DNA of 64,000 nucleotides from SG8-40 sp963792855 (GTDB lineage: Bacteria > Pseudomonadota > Gammaproteobacteria > Burkholderiales > Eutrophovitaceae). A program made the position numbers and the translations under genes. The notes below the pieces were generated by a model, which did no database searches, had not been told where the DNA came from, and was given only the letters and a program-made list of their open reading frames with translations. The DNA lies in assembly GCA_963792855.1 (NCBI GenBank), contig CAWBXZ010000007.1:1-64000 (forward strand), given 5' to 3'. Positions 34,255 to 43,412 of the stretch are shown here, in pieces. The stretch's first letter is position 1; every line of letters begins with the position of its first letter.

Positions 34255-36654
34255 TCAGATATCGAGGTTGCGTACGCCCAGCGCGTTACTCTCGATGAAG
34301 TGCCTTCTTGGCTCGACGAGATCGCCCATCAACGTGGTAAATATCTCGTCTGCTGCGATCACGTCTTCGATCTGCACCCTGAGCAAACGCCTCGTTTCCG
34401 GGTTCATCGTCGTATCCCATAACTGATCCGGATTCATTTCACCCAGGCCCTTGTATCTCTGGGTCCCGATGCCTTTCTTGACCTCTTCGAGCAGCCAGTC
34501 CAGCGCCTCCTTGAATTCGGAAATCGAACGCTCCCGGTCCTTGCGCCTGACCACGGCACCTTCGCTGAGCAGACCCAGCAACACTTGCGCGGTTTGCTGT
34601 ATTTGCGCGTAATCTCCGCTCTCGAGAAAATCGATATCAAGATAGGTATTGCGCTCGTTGCCGTGGTGAGTGCGCTTGATCAACAGATAATGGGCTTCGG
34701 TCTTCTGATCGAATTGCGGTTCGATCACCAGATGCTCTGAAGCGCACGCCTGGGCAAGCCGTCTGGCGGACTCGGCAGCAGCGTCTGCGTTCTCCAGGCT
34801 CACTTGCGGATCCTTCAATAATGCGCGCAGCACGGCCGGATCAATGCGCCTTCCAACCCGGTCGATGACTGCTTCGGCAAGAATGTAGGAACGCGCGACC
34901 TGTTCCAGGGCTTCCGCAGCCAAAGGTGCGCTACCCTCTGCCGGGACCAGTTCGGCATCCTTGAGCGCAATCCTGAGCAGATATTCCTTCAGCTCGTGGT
35001 CATCTTTGAGATAGCGCTCCTCTTTCCCGTGCTTGACCTTGTACAAGGGCGGCTGCGCGATAAAGACGTGACCGCGCTCCACCAGTTCCGGCATCTGTCG
35101 ATAGAAGAACGTCAATAACAAGGTACGGATGTGCGAGCCATCCACGTCGGCATCGGTCATGATGATGATGCGGTGGTAACGAAGCTTTTCCGGTTTGTAT
35201 TCTTCTTTTCCGATCCCCGTACCGAGGGCCGTGATCAGTGCTGCGATTTCCTGCGAAGAAACGAGCTTCTCAAACCGCGCTTTCTCGACGTTCAGGATCT
35301 TCCCCTTCAGTGGAAGGATGGCCTGAAACTTCCTGTCCCTTCCCTGCTTGGCGGAACCACCCGCCGAGTCGCCCTCCACCAGATAGAGTTCACACTTGGA
35401 AGGGTCCTTCTCCTGACAATCCGCCAGCTTACCCGGCAGACCGAAGCCATCAAGCACGCCTTTGCGCCGTGTCATTTCGCGGGCCTTTCGCGCCGCCTCG
35501 CGAGCTCTGGCCGCTTCAATGATTTTTGAAACAATGATCTTTGCGTCGTTGGGCTTTTCCAACAACCAGGCTGACAATTCCTTGCCGACTGCTTCCTCTA
35601 CGACCGGTCTGACCTCCGAGGACACCAGCTTTTCCTTGGTCTGCGAAGAAAATTTCGGATCCGGGAGCTTCACCGATAGCACACACGTCAAACCTTCGCG
35701 CATATCGTCGCCGCTGGTTTCCACTTTTGCCTTCTTGGCAAGTTCATTCGACTCGATGTACTGATTCAGCGTTCGCGTCATGGCGCTGCGCAACGCGGTC
35801 AGGTGGGTTCCGCCATCGCGCTGGGGAATATTGTTGGTAAAGCACAGCACTTGCTCCTGATAGGAGTCATTCCACTGCATCGCGATTTCAGCGGTCATCT
35901 GGTTAGCTTCGTAGATGGCATGAAAGATGTTCGGATGCAGGACGTTCTTCGAGCGATTGATATATTCGACAAAACCCCTGACGCCGCCATCGAACTGAAA
36001 GACGTCTTGCTTTCCGGAAATCTGATCCTGAAGTTCTATGCGCACCCCGTTATTCAGGAACGACAGTTCGCGCAGCCGCTTCGCGAGAATGTCGTAGTGA
36101 AACTCCATGTTCTCGAACACATCCGTGCTTGGCAGAAAATGGATTTCCGTTCCTCTGCGCTCGGTGGAACCGCCTGCCTTGAGCGGCGCGGTCGGGACAC
36201 CATCGCGAAACTCCATCGTGTAGACCTGTCCACCACGGCGAATCGTCAGTTTCAGCCACTCCGACAGGGCATTGACAACGGATACACCGACTCCGTGCAG
36301 TCCACCGGAAATCTTGTACGAGTTGTTGTCGAATTTGCCCCCCGCGTGCAACACGGTCATCACGATTTCCGGAGTCGAGCGTCCTTCTTCATCGTCAGGG
36401 TGTATGTCGGTCGGTATTCCTCGGCCGTTGTCGACCACACTGATCGAGCCATCGCTATGGATCACGATCTTGATTTCGTCGCAATGCCCGGCCAGGGCCT
36501 CGTCTATCGAATTGTCGACTACCTCAAACACCATATGGTGCAATCCGGTTCCGTCGCTGGTGTCACCAATATACATGCCGGGACGTTTGCGAACCGCTTC
36601 CAGTCCCTTGAGGACCCGTATGCTCCCGGCGGTATATTCGTTGTTTTCTTGCAT
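34255..36654 (-). CDS. gyrB: DNA gyrase subunit B
   Basis: A 799-residue ATPase subunit of gyrase. The GHKL ATPase domain shows EVVDNSIDEALAG, DNGRGIP and GGLHGVGVSVVNALS; the TOPRIM segment is EGDSAGGSAKQGRDR with the DADVDG metal-binding aspartates; the C-terminal GyrA-contact region ends with YKGLGEMNP. The insertion of about 165 residues in the TOPRIM region typical of Gram-negative GyrB is present (about 560-720). It follows dnaN directly, with no recF between, as in many betaproteobacteria. Confidence 0.97.
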   Translation of the reverse strand: MQENNEYTAGSIRVLKGLEAVRKRPGMYIGDTSDGTGLHHMVFEVVDNSIDEALAGHCDEIKIVIHSDGSISVVDNGRGIPTDIHPDDEEGRSTPEIVMTVLHAGGKFDNNSYKISGGLHGVGVSVVNALSEWLKLTIRRGGQVYTMEFRDGVPTAPLKAGGSTERRGTEIHFLPSTDVFENMEFHYDILAKRLRELSFLNNGVRIELQDQISGKQDVFQFDGGVRGFVEYINRSKNVLHPNIFHAIYEANQMTAEIAMQWNDSYQEQVLCFTNNIPQRDGGTHLTALRSAMTRTLNQYIESNELAKKAKVETSGDDMREGLTCVLSVKLPDPKFSSQTKEKLVSSEVRPVVEEAVGKELSAWLLEKPNDAKIIVSKIIEAARAREAARKAREMTRRKGVLDGFGLPGKLADCQEKDPSKCELYLVEGDSAGGSAKQGRDRKFQAILPLKGKILNVEKARFEKLVSSQEIAALITALGTGIGKEEYKPEKLRYHRIIIMTDADVDGSHIRTLLLTFFYRQMPELVERGHVFIAQPPLYKVKHGKEERYLKDDHELKEYLLRIALKDAELVPAEGSAPLAAEALEQVARSYILAEAVIDRVGRRIDPAVLRALLKDPQVSLENADAAAESARRLAQACASEHLVIEPQFDQKTEAHYLLIKRTHHGNERNTYLDIDFLESGDYAQIQQTAQVLLGLLSEGAVVRRKDRERSISEFKEALDWLLEEVKKGIGTQRYKGLGEMNPDQLWDTTMNPETRRLLRVQIEDVIAADEIFTTLMGDLVEPRRHFIESNALGVRNLDI

Positions 36655-36673
36655 TTAGTTGTTTTCCCCGTCG

Positions 36674-37780
36674 TCAGATACGCATGGGCATGACGACATA
36701 CTTGAAGCTCTCGTCACCCGGTACGGTCATCAACATGCTGGAATTGGCGTCGCCAAGAGAGCACTCGATCTGTTCCGCAGAAACGTTTCCGAGTACGTCA
36801 AGAAGGTAAGTAACGTTAAAACCGATATCCAATGGCTCTCCAGCGTACTCGACTTCGAGTTCCTCCTCTGCTTCTTCCTGTTCCGCGTTAGTGCAGACAA
36901 TGCGTAGCAGGTTCTTTGTCAGCACCCAGCGAACGCCCCTGAATTTTTCGTTCGAAAGGATCGACGCTCTTTGCAGCGCTTGCTGAAGTTCGGAGCGCGA
37001 AATCAGGAAGTGCCCCGGCGGACTGGAAGGAATAACGCGGGTGAAATCGGGAAACTTGCCGTCGACGACCTTTGAAACGAGATCAACGGCGCCGAAACGA
37101 CTCCTCACCTGGTTTTGCAAAATCTGCAGTTCTACTTCGGCGTCCGTATCCGTCAACAGTTTTACCATCTCGAGCACGGCTTTGCGCGGCACGATGGCTT
37201 CGGCACGGGCGTGCGAGCCCTCCAGAGTGGTCGATATATAGGCCAACCGGTGGCCGTCGGTCGCTACGAACGTCAGCTTATTCCCGTCGACCAGCATCAG
37301 CAGCCCGTTGAGGTAATAACGGATATCCTGCTGGGCCATCGCATACTGGACGAGTTGAAGCATTCGCTTCAGCTCTTTCTGCGCGACGGTTACCGTCGTA
37401 GCTTCACCCGAACCTTCTGCCAGCCGCGGAAAATCCTCTGCCGGCAGGGTTTGCAGATTAAAACGGCTCTTCCCGGCCCTCACTACCAGCTTGCCGTCCT
37501 GCGCATCGAACGAAACCGAAGCACCTTCAGGCAAGGAACGCAGAATGTCCTGCAGCTTGCGTGCCGAGACAGTAATGACGTGAGATTTCGCCGCCTTGCT
37601 CAGTTTCGCTTCAGTGGCCACCTGAATTTCCAGATCGGTGGCCAACAACTTGAGCTCCGTATCCGTGGTTTCCAGCAACACATTAGACAGGATTGGCAGG
37701 GTATGGCGACGTTCGACAATACCCGACACCGCTTGCAACGGTTTGAGTAATGTGTCGCGGTCAGTATCTAGTAGTTTCAT
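36674..37780 (-). CDS. dnaN: DNA polymerase III beta subunit (sliding clamp)
   Basis: A 368-residue clamp subunit; the dimer encircles DNA and tethers polymerase III. Three clamp domains of about 120 residues are present. Recognisable segments are LPILSNVLLE near residue 29, TDGHRLA near 175, and the C-terminal VVMPMRI that forms part of the protein-binding pocket. It follows dnaA across the 213-base candidate origin and lies 19 bases before gyrB. Confidence 0.97.
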   Translation of the reverse strand: MKLLDTDRDTLLKPLQAVSGIVERRHTLPILSNVLLETTDTELKLLATDLEIQVATEAKLSKAAKSHVITVSARKLQDILRSLPEGASVSFDAQDGKLVVRAGKSRFNLQTLPAEDFPRLAEGSGEATTVTVAQKELKRMLQLVQYAMAQQDIRYYLNGLLMLVDGNKLTFVATDGHRLAYISTTLEGSHARAEAIVPRKAVLEMVKLLTDTDAEVELQILQNQVRSRFGAVDLVSKVVDGKFPDFTRVIPSSPPGHFLISRSELQQALQRASILSNEKFRGVRWVLTKNLLRIVCTNAEQEEAEEELEVEYAGEPLDIGFNVTYLLDVLGNVSAEQIECSLGDANSSMLMTVPGDESFKYVVMPMRI

Positions 37781-37993
37781 TATATAAAGACAATAAGATT
37801 AATAGGGCAGAGCCGATACCATGAACAGTTGATTCAAGTTGTTGAAACAGATGCTGATTCCTACTGTATGGAAAATGGTCGAAAGGCTGAAGAAGCAGTG
37901 GACAGATTGTGCATAAAAATTTGTCCTTGCCATTCGGCCGAGTTTTCCACAATTGATACATTGCTTTTCCACATTAGGCAGCTTCACTTGTTC
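37781..37993. other. Candidate replication origin (oriC) between dnaA and dnaN
   Basis: This 213-base gap is visibly more AT-rich than its surroundings. It holds two DnaA-box variants TTTTCCACA on the plus strand (37943-37951 and 37965-37973) and TTATGCACA on the minus strand (37908-37916), which fits TTATNCACA. An AT-rich stretch at about 37781-37810 next to dnaN could serve as the unwinding element. It also carries the dnaN promoter region. The number of boxes is modest, so the exact origin limits are uncertain. Confidence 0.6.
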
Positions 37994-39319
37994 TCAACCT
38001 CGCAGTGTTTGCAGCAAGGAATCGAAATCGCGGCTGATATCCGCGTTGGTTGTTCGCAGTTCGGCTATCTTTCGACAGGCATGGAGCACCGTTGTGTGAT
38101 CACGCCCGCCGAATGCTTCACCTATATCGGGCAGACTGTTGCCCGTCAGTTCCTTGGCAAGAGCCATGGCAACCTGCCTGGGTCGCGCGACCGTACGGGA
38201 GCGCTTCTTGGAATACATTTCTGAAACCTTGATCTTGTAGTAGTCGGCGACGCATTTCTGGATATTCTCCAGGGATATCTGCCGGGTTTGCACCGCGAGC
38301 AAATCCTTGAGGGCTTCGCGTGCGAGTTCTACCGAGATCGGTTCCTTCGTAAATCGGGAATAGGCGAGAATGCGTTTGAGTGCGCCTTCCAGTTCGCGGA
38401 CATTGGACTGGATATGGTTCGCAATGAAAAACGCGACGTCTTCGGGCAAGTGCATCCGTTCCATCTCGCCCTTTTTCAGCAAAATGGCGACACGCATTTC
38501 CAATTCCGGCGGCTCGATCGCTACGGTCAAGCCCCAGCCGAATCGTGACACCAGACGGTCTTCCATGCCTGAAATTTCTTTCGGGTAGGTGTCACAGGTA
38601 ATGATGACTTGCCGATGCGCCTCGGTCAGTGCATTGAAAAGGTAGAAGAACTCTTCCTGGGTCCGGTTCTTCCGACTGAAGAACTGGATGTCGTCGATCA
38701 ACAGCAGATCGAGCGAATGGTAGTACTTCTTGAAACCGTCAAAAGCTTTATGCTGGTAAGCGCGCACTACGTCCGAGACATACTGTTCAGCATGGGAATA
38801 ACGAATTTTCGCGTCCGGCTGGCGCGCCTGTACGGCGTTTCCGATGGCCTGTATCAGGTGTGTCTTGCCCAGGCCGACACCGCCATAAACAAAAAGCGGG
38901 TTGTAGGCGCTGCCCAGGTGCTCGGTTACCTGCAAAGCGGCGGCTCGGGCCAGCTGGTTTGCTTTCCCCGTGACAAAGGTGTCAAAGGTAAAGAGTGGAT
39001 TGAGCCGGCTTTTTTCGCGTTCTTTCGGTTTCGTCGATGCCGCAGCTTCTCTGGAATCGGACGGGCTTGGCGGTGGCGCCTGCCGCACCGCCAGCGTCAT
39101 GTTGATGCCAACGTTTTTGTCGAGAAACTCGGACGAAAGTCGTTGAATATCGCCCAGATACTTATCGCGTACCCATTCCAGGACAAAACGGTTGGGGGCG
39201 GCGATGTGGATTGTCTTTCCGTCAAACTCCGCGTTTAGCGGCTGTATCCAGGTCTTGAATTGTTGGGCCGGAATCGCCGACTGGAAGTGGCGAAGACAAT
39301 GTGTCCAGAAGCTGTCCAT
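37994..39319 (-). CDS. dnaA: Chromosomal replication initiator DnaA
   Basis: A 441-residue AAA+ initiator. Domain I (about 1-85) is followed by a short linker, the AAA+ domain with Walker A GGVGLGKTHL and Walker B LLLIDDIQF, and the C-terminal DNA-binding domain with the signature GGRDHTTVLHACRKI. It binds DnaA boxes and opens oriC. It heads dnaA-dnaN-gyrB on the minus strand and is divergent from rpmH; a perfect DnaA box lies in its probable promoter, suggesting self-repression. Confidence 0.98.
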   Translation of the reverse strand: MDSFWTHCLRHFQSAIPAQQFKTWIQPLNAEFDGKTIHIAAPNRFVLEWVRDKYLGDIQRLSSEFLDKNVGINMTLAVRQAPPPSPSDSREAAASTKPKEREKSRLNPLFTFDTFVTGKANQLARAAALQVTEHLGSAYNPLFVYGGVGLGKTHLIQAIGNAVQARQPDAKIRYSHAEQYVSDVVRAYQHKAFDGFKKYYHSLDLLLIDDIQFFSRKNRTQEEFFYLFNALTEAHRQVIITCDTYPKEISGMEDRLVSRFGWGLTVAIEPPELEMRVAILLKKGEMERMHLPEDVAFFIANHIQSNVRELEGALKRILAYSRFTKEPISVELAREALKDLLAVQTRQISLENIQKCVADYYKIKVSEMYSKKRSRTVARPRQVAMALAKELTGNSLPDIGEAFGGRDHTTVLHACRKIAELRTTNADISRDFDSLLQTLRG

Positions 39320-39388
39320 TAATACGTGTTCTTATGGTGGTCAAGGCGTAGTGGACTGCGATCTGCAGCAACCAACAGAGGAAGGCGG

Positions 39389-39419
39389 ATTCTAGCAGCC
39401 CCGCCAAAAGTTATCCACA
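39389..39419 (-). promoter_or_regulatory. Candidate dnaA promoter with overlapping perfect DnaA box
   Basis: On the minus strand, TAGAAT (39394 down to 39389) lies 17 bases from TGGATA (39417 down to 39412), giving a plausible -10/-35 pair about 70 bases ahead of dnaA. The consensus DnaA box TTATCCACA occupies 39411-39419 on the plus strand and covers the -35 box. DnaA binding there would block transcription. Confidence 0.55.
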
Positions 39420-39440
39420 GACATGTCGGTCTTTCCGGCA

Positions 39441-39469
39441 TTGACATTGGGCCGACAAATCAGTGTAAT
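39441..39469 (+). promoter_or_regulatory. Probable sigma70 promoter for rpmH-rnpA
   Basis: TTGACA at 39441-39446 and TGTAAT at 39464-39469 are separated by exactly 17 bases. The -35 box is perfect and the -10 box matches in five of six positions. It lies about 37 bases before the rpmH start. Confidence 0.75.
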
Positions 39470-39505
39470 AGCGGGCTTTTTCAAAGACCGTATTGGAGAT
39501 TACCT

Positions 39506-39640
39506 ATGAAGCGCACTTACCAGCCTTCGAAAACGCGGCGGCAACGTCGTCATGGCTTTCTCGTGCGCATGCGTACCCGTGGCGGCCGGGCAGTGATCAA
39601 TGCGCGGCGTGCAAAAGGACGGGCTCGTCTGAGCGTGTGA
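39506..39640 (+). CDS. rpmH: 50S ribosomal protein L34
   Basis: A 44-residue very basic ribosomal protein, MKRTYQPSKTRRQRRHGF at the N-terminus and ARRAKGRARLSV at the end, matching the universal L34 length and sequence. GGAG lies about 10 bases before the ATG. It is divergent from dnaA, and its stop overlaps the probable GTG start of rnpA, as in many bacteria. Confidence 0.98.
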   Translation: MKRTYQPSKTRRQRRHGFLVRMRTRGGRAVINARRAKGRARLSV

Positions 39641-39987
39641 TTGGGCCGCGCGCGACCTTACCCCGATCAGCCCGGCTTCGGGGCGCAGCGCAGTTTACCG
39701 GTTCCTTCCGGGACCGGTTTCGCAGCAAGCATTTCCTGTTATTGTCACGGCCCGGAGGTTCCGCAGCTGGGAGCGCCAGGCTGGGGATTATTATTGGCCG
39801 GAGGCAGGTAGCCCGAGCGGTAGAACGGTCCCGGCTTCGCCGCATCATCCGCGAGGCATTCCGATTGTGCCGCCAGAAACTCGGCCGAATTGACGTGGTT
39901 GTCCGATATCGGCCGGAGCCGAACAAACAAGCCAACGAAGTGCTTCGTTCTGAGTTAAACGCGTTGCTGGAGCAGGCCGGCGCATGA
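39637..39987 (+). CDS. rnpA: Ribonuclease P protein component
   Basis: A basic protein of about 116 residues that assists the RNase P RNA in removing tRNA 5' leaders. The RNR-type motif is visible as RQVARAVERSRLRRIIREAFR, in two parts, near residues 60-80. The GTG at 39637 overlaps the rpmH stop and gives the usual length; the longer frame starting at 39493 reads through rpmH in a different frame and is not used. The last bases overlap the yidD start by four. The ribosome site is weak, consistent with translational coupling to rpmH. Confidence 0.9.
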   Translation: MIGPRATLPRSARLRGAAQFTGSFRDRFRSKHFLLLSRPGGSAAGSARLGIIIGRRQVARAVERSRLRRIIREAFRLCRQKLGRIDVVVRYRPEPNKQANEVLRSELNALLEQAGA

Positions 39988-40238
39988 AACATGTGCTCGT
40001 ATGGCTGATTCGCGCCTATCAATACTTGATATCACCATGGGTCGGCAATCAGTGCCGGTTTTATCCAACTTGCTCGGAATACGCGCGTATTGCCATTGCG
40101 GAGCATGGCAGTGCCCGGGGCAGCTGGATGGCGGTGCGGCGTGTCGTTAAATGTCACCCCTGGCACGAGGGCGGTATGGATCTGGTGCCAGGCACCGAAG
40201 CCGCTACCGGCCGTGAAAACAGAGCAGAGAAGCCATAA
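39984..40238 (+). CDS. yidD: Membrane protein insertion efficiency factor YidD
   Basis: An 84-residue protein of the YidD family. The core ISPWVGNQCRFYPTCSEYA (about 17-35) and the CHPWHEGGMDLVP segment are diagnostic. It is thought to sit at the inner face of the membrane via an amphipathic helix and to assist YidC-dependent insertion. It overlaps rnpA by four bases (ATGA) and its stop touches the yidC start, so the three are translationally coupled. Confidence 0.95.
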   Translation: MKHVLVWLIRAYQYLISPWVGNQCRFYPTCSEYARIAIAEHGSARGSWMAVRRVVKCHPWHEGGMDLVPGTEAATGRENRAEKP

Positions 40239-41905
40239 TGGATAACGCGCGAATCATTGCCGCAATCATATTTGCCGGTTCAGTCATTCTGCTGGCCGAT
40301 GCCTGGTTCAAGGGCCAACAACCACCACCTCAGGAAATTGCGGCAGGGACATCGAGTGTGCCTCAGACGGGCGGCGCCGGTACGATTCCCGAAGTTACCC
40401 GGGAAGCTACCGATGCGAGCGGACCGACGGGCGAGATGCCCGCACTGTCGGCGCCGGCCGCGCAATCGTCGCGAGTCGTCACGGTGCGCACCGACCTGTT
40501 CGTGGCGAAGATCAACACCGTCGGCGGTGTTCTGCAGGAACTCGAGCTGCTGCAACACCGCAGCAAGGACGATCCTGACCGCACCCTGCAGTTGTTCAGA
40601 AAGAATGCGGAACGAACCTACGTTGCGCAAAGCGGGTTGATCGGCGCGAGCCTGCCGAACCATGCGACAGCTTTCGAGATTGACGGTGATTCATTCGAAC
40701 TGCAACCAGGCGCGGAAACGCTGGAAGTCGCGTTAAGGGCCACAGAGCCGGGCGGATACGCGGTCGTTCAACGTTACACCTTCCATCGCGGCAGCTATGT
40801 AATCGACATCGACTATGAGATTACCAACAGGACCAGTGCGCCGTTGTCTGCATACGCATATTTTCAGTTCTTGAGGGACGGTAATCCCGCTGCAGGCGAT
40901 TCCAAGATGCAGCCGACCTACACCGGTGGCGCGATCTATACGGAAGAGTCCAAGTTCACGAAAGTCGATTTCGAGGACATGGACAAAGGCAAGGTCGAAT
41001 ACCCGAAGAAGACGGAGGACGGTTGGGCAGCCATCGTCCAACACTACTTTGTTGCGGCGTGGTTGCCAGAGCAGGGGACGACGCGGGAGTATTTTACTAA
41101 AGCCCGTGATAACGGCTTGTATGCCGTTGGCATAATCCAGCCCGTGCCAGAGATTACCCCAGGAAGCAAAGGCGCTATTGGCTCTCGCCTGTATGCAGGC
41201 CCTCAGGACCAGAAGACAATATCGAAGCTCGCGCCGGGACTTGAACTGACCGTGGATTACGGATGGCTGACGGTCATTGCCGCCCCCCTTTTCTGGCTGC
41301 TTTCCACAATCCATGAGTGGGTCGGAAACTGGGGGGTCGCAATAGTCTTGCTGACCGTCATCATCAAGCTGGTCTTCTATCCGCTGTCAGCGGCGAGTTA
41401 CAAGTCGATGGCGAAGATGCGGGTGCTGGCGCCAAAGTTACAGTCGCTCAAGGAGACCTACGGCGACGACCGGCAACGCATGCAGCAGGCGATGATGGAG
41501 ATGTACAAGACGGAGAAAATCAACCCGCTCGGAGGTTGCCTGCCTATTCTTGTCCAGATTCCGGTCTTTATTGCGTTGTACTGGGTATTGTTGGCCAGCG
41601 TCGAGTTGCGTAATGCACCGTTCATCCTCTGGATACATGATCTGTCAGCCAAGGACCCGTACTACGTGCTGCCGGTGTTGATGGGCTTGTCAATGATTGT
41701 GCAGTCGTGGCTCAGTCCAACGCCTCCGGATCCGGTGCAGGCGAAGATCATGAAAATCATGCCGGTAGTGTTCAGCATCTTCTTCTTCTTTTTCCCGGCG
41801 GGACTGGTGCTTTACTGGCTTGTGAACAACATTCTTTCCATTGCCCAGCAATGGCATATTACGCGGGGGATCGAGCGGTCCAAGCCCGCCAATGCAAACC
41901 GCTGA
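40238..41905 (+). CDS. yidC: Membrane protein insertase YidC
   Basis: A 555-residue inner-membrane insertase/chaperone. An N-terminal membrane anchor (about 5-22) is followed by a large periplasmic domain of about 330 residues, as in Gram-negative YidC, then the conserved five-helix region with WGVAIVLLTVIIKLVFYPLS (about residues 365-384), NPLGGCLPILVQIPVF and a C-terminal helix pair. It inserts membrane proteins, including Fo subunits encoded downstream. It overlaps mnmE by 14 bases. Confidence 0.97.
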   Translation: MDNARIIAAIIFAGSVILLADAWFKGQQPPPQEIAAGTSSVPQTGGAGTIPEVTREATDASGPTGEMPALSAPAAQSSRVVTVRTDLFVAKINTVGGVLQELELLQHRSKDDPDRTLQLFRKNAERTYVAQSGLIGASLPNHATAFEIDGDSFELQPGAETLEVALRATEPGGYAVVQRYTFHRGSYVIDIDYEITNRTSAPLSAYAYFQFLRDGNPAAGDSKMQPTYTGGAIYTEESKFTKVDFEDMDKGKVEYPKKTEDGWAAIVQHYFVAAWLPEQGTTREYFTKARDNGLYAVGIIQPVPEITPGSKGAIGSRLYAGPQDQKTISKLAPGLELTVDYGWLTVIAAPLFWLLSTIHEWVGNWGVAIVLLTVIIKLVFYPLSAASYKSMAKMRVLAPKLQSLKETYGDDRQRMQQAMMEMYKTEKINPLGGCLPILVQIPVFIALYWVLLASVELRNAPFILWIHDLSAKDPYYVLPVLMGLSMIVQSWLSPTPPDPVQAKIMKIMPVVFSIFFFFFPAGLVLYWLVNNILSIAQQWHITRGIERSKPANANR

Positions 41906-43232
41906 CACGATAGCGGCTGTCGCTACCGGTTATGGTCGCGCCGGCATCGGTGTCGTCAGGGTTTCCGGTCCCGCGTCGCGGCAACTGGCGGTTTCGCTAA
42001 CGGGGCAGGTGCCGCGCGAGCGTCACGCGACCCTGAGCGAATTCCGCGATGCGGACGGTCGGGTGATCGATCGGGGCATAGCGATTTTTTTCCCCGGTCC
42101 GCACTCATACACCGGCGAGGACGTGCTGGAACTCCAGGGTCACGGTGGCGTTGCCATACTGCGCATGTTGCTGCGGCGCTGCGTTGAACTGGGTGCGCGT
42201 GTCGCCGATCCGGGTGAATTCACCAAGCGCGCTTTCCTCAACGACAAAATGGATCTGGCGCAGGCGGAGAGTGTAGCGGACCTGATCGACGCGTCTTCGG
42301 CTGATGCAGTTCTCAGTGCACAGCGCTCGCTCTCCGGGGAGTTCTCGTCACGGGTTAATTCCGTCGTCGACCAACTCGTTGAAATCAGGATGCTGGTGGA
42401 GGCCGCGCTCGATTTCCCGGAAGAGCAAATCGACTTGATCGATCACCATCAGGTGATCGCCCGGTTGCATAAGGTCCAGGCGGATATTGCCGCATTGATC
42501 GACTCGGCGACCCAGGGTCATTTGTTGCGCGAGGGGTTGCGCGTCGTTTTGACGGGTGCGCCGAATGTCGGAAAATCCAGTCTGATGAACCGCCTTGCCG
42601 AAGAAGAGGTGGCGATTGTCACAGAAGTACCCGGCACGACCCGGGATGTTCTTCAACGCGAGCTGGTGGTATCGGGATTACCGGTTCATGTGATCGATAC
42701 GGCGGGATTGCGCGAAAGTAATGACCCGGTCGAGCGCATCGGTGTGGCACGAAGCCTGAAGCAGATTGAACAGGCAGATGTGGTTCTGGAGATGCACGAG
42801 GTGGCGGGGGCACACCCTGATGCTTCTTTCCGGATGCCTGTCGAACTGCGAGCAGGGACAAGAAAAATAATTGTAATCAATAAGATAGATATTATCGGGG
42901 AAACCCCGAAAGTCGTTCACGAGGACGAATTTGACAAGGTCTGGCTGTCGGCGAAGTCGGGAGCCGGGGTCGATTTGCTGCGGCAGACCTTGCTGAGGGT
43001 GAGCGGACGTCGCGTCACGGACGAAGTGCCTTTCATGGCCCGGGAGCGCCATATTGATTCGCTGAAGCACGCACTGGCTGGCGTTCAAACAGCGTGTGAA
43101 GAAACACAGCGCCTGGAACTGTGTGCGGAAGAACTCAGACTGGCGCAACAGTCCCTTGGCCAGATTACCGGGGAGTTTTCGGCGGACGATTTGCTCGGCG
43201 AGATTTTCTCGCGTTTCTGTATCGGCAAGTAG
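41892..43232 (+). CDS. mnmE: tRNA modification GTPase MnmE
   Basis: A 446-residue GTPase that works with MnmG to make 5-carboxymethylaminomethyluridine-type groups at wobble U34. The N-terminal tetrahydrofolate-binding domain starts DTIAAVATGYGRAGIGVVR; the G domain has the P-loop GAPNVGKS (222-229), DTAGLR and the NKID specificity motif; the C-terminus ends in CIGK with the expected cysteine. The start ATG lies inside the end of yidC. It is followed by a 260-base gap with parS sites, then mnmG. Confidence 0.97.
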   Translation: MQTADTIAAVATGYGRAGIGVVRVSGPASRQLAVSLTGQVPRERHATLSEFRDADGRVIDRGIAIFFPGPHSYTGEDVLELQGHGGVAILRMLLRRCVELGARVADPGEFTKRAFLNDKMDLAQAESVADLIDASSADAVLSAQRSLSGEFSSRVNSVVDQLVEIRMLVEAALDFPEEQIDLIDHHQVIARLHKVQADIAALIDSATQGHLLREGLRVVLTGAPNVGKSSLMNRLAEEEVAIVTEVPGTTRDVLQRELVVSGLPVHVIDTAGLRESNDPVERIGVARSLKQIEQADVVLEMHEVAGAHPDASFRMPVELRAGTRKIIVINKIDIIGETPKVVHEDEFDKVWLSAKSGAGVDLLRQTLLRVSGRRVTDEVPFMARERHIDSLKHALAGVQTACEETQRLELCAEELRLAQQSLGQITGEFSADDLLGEIFSRFCIGK

Positions 43233-43355
43233 CGACCGACAGATTCCCCGCAGGCGCGGGAGAGAGTTGTCCAGTGGGACAAGACGCTCTGGATGGATGC
43301 GCACTCTAGCTGCCGCAACGGTAAAGAAGCCGTAACGCAAGCCGGTGGGAGCCGA

Positions 43356-43371
43356 TGTTCCACGTGGAACA
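43356..43371. promoter_or_regulatory. parS site 1
   Basis: TGTTCCACGTGGAACA is a perfect 16-base palindrome and a standard ParB-binding parS variant. The dyad extends perfectly to 43352-43375 (24 bases). It lies 3.5 kb upstream of parB. Confidence 0.93.
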
Positions 43372-43378
43372 TCGGTCG

Positions 43379-43406
43379 TTGGACGACACCCGGGGAATCG
43401 TAGAAT
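43379..43406 (+). promoter_or_regulatory. Candidate promoter for mnmG-rsmG-parA-parB
   Basis: TTGGAC (43379-43384) and TAGAAT (43401-43406) are separated by 16 bases. Transcription would start near 43413, which is the first base of the second parS site. The first parS ends seven bases before the -35 box. The match to consensus is moderate. Confidence 0.45.
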
Positions 43407-43412
43407 TGCGCA

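Noticed and set aside
36655..36673. Absence of recF between dnaN and gyrB looked like a deletion.
   Set aside because: Many betaproteobacteria have dnaA-dnaN-gyrB without recF; the 19-base gap shows no remnant.
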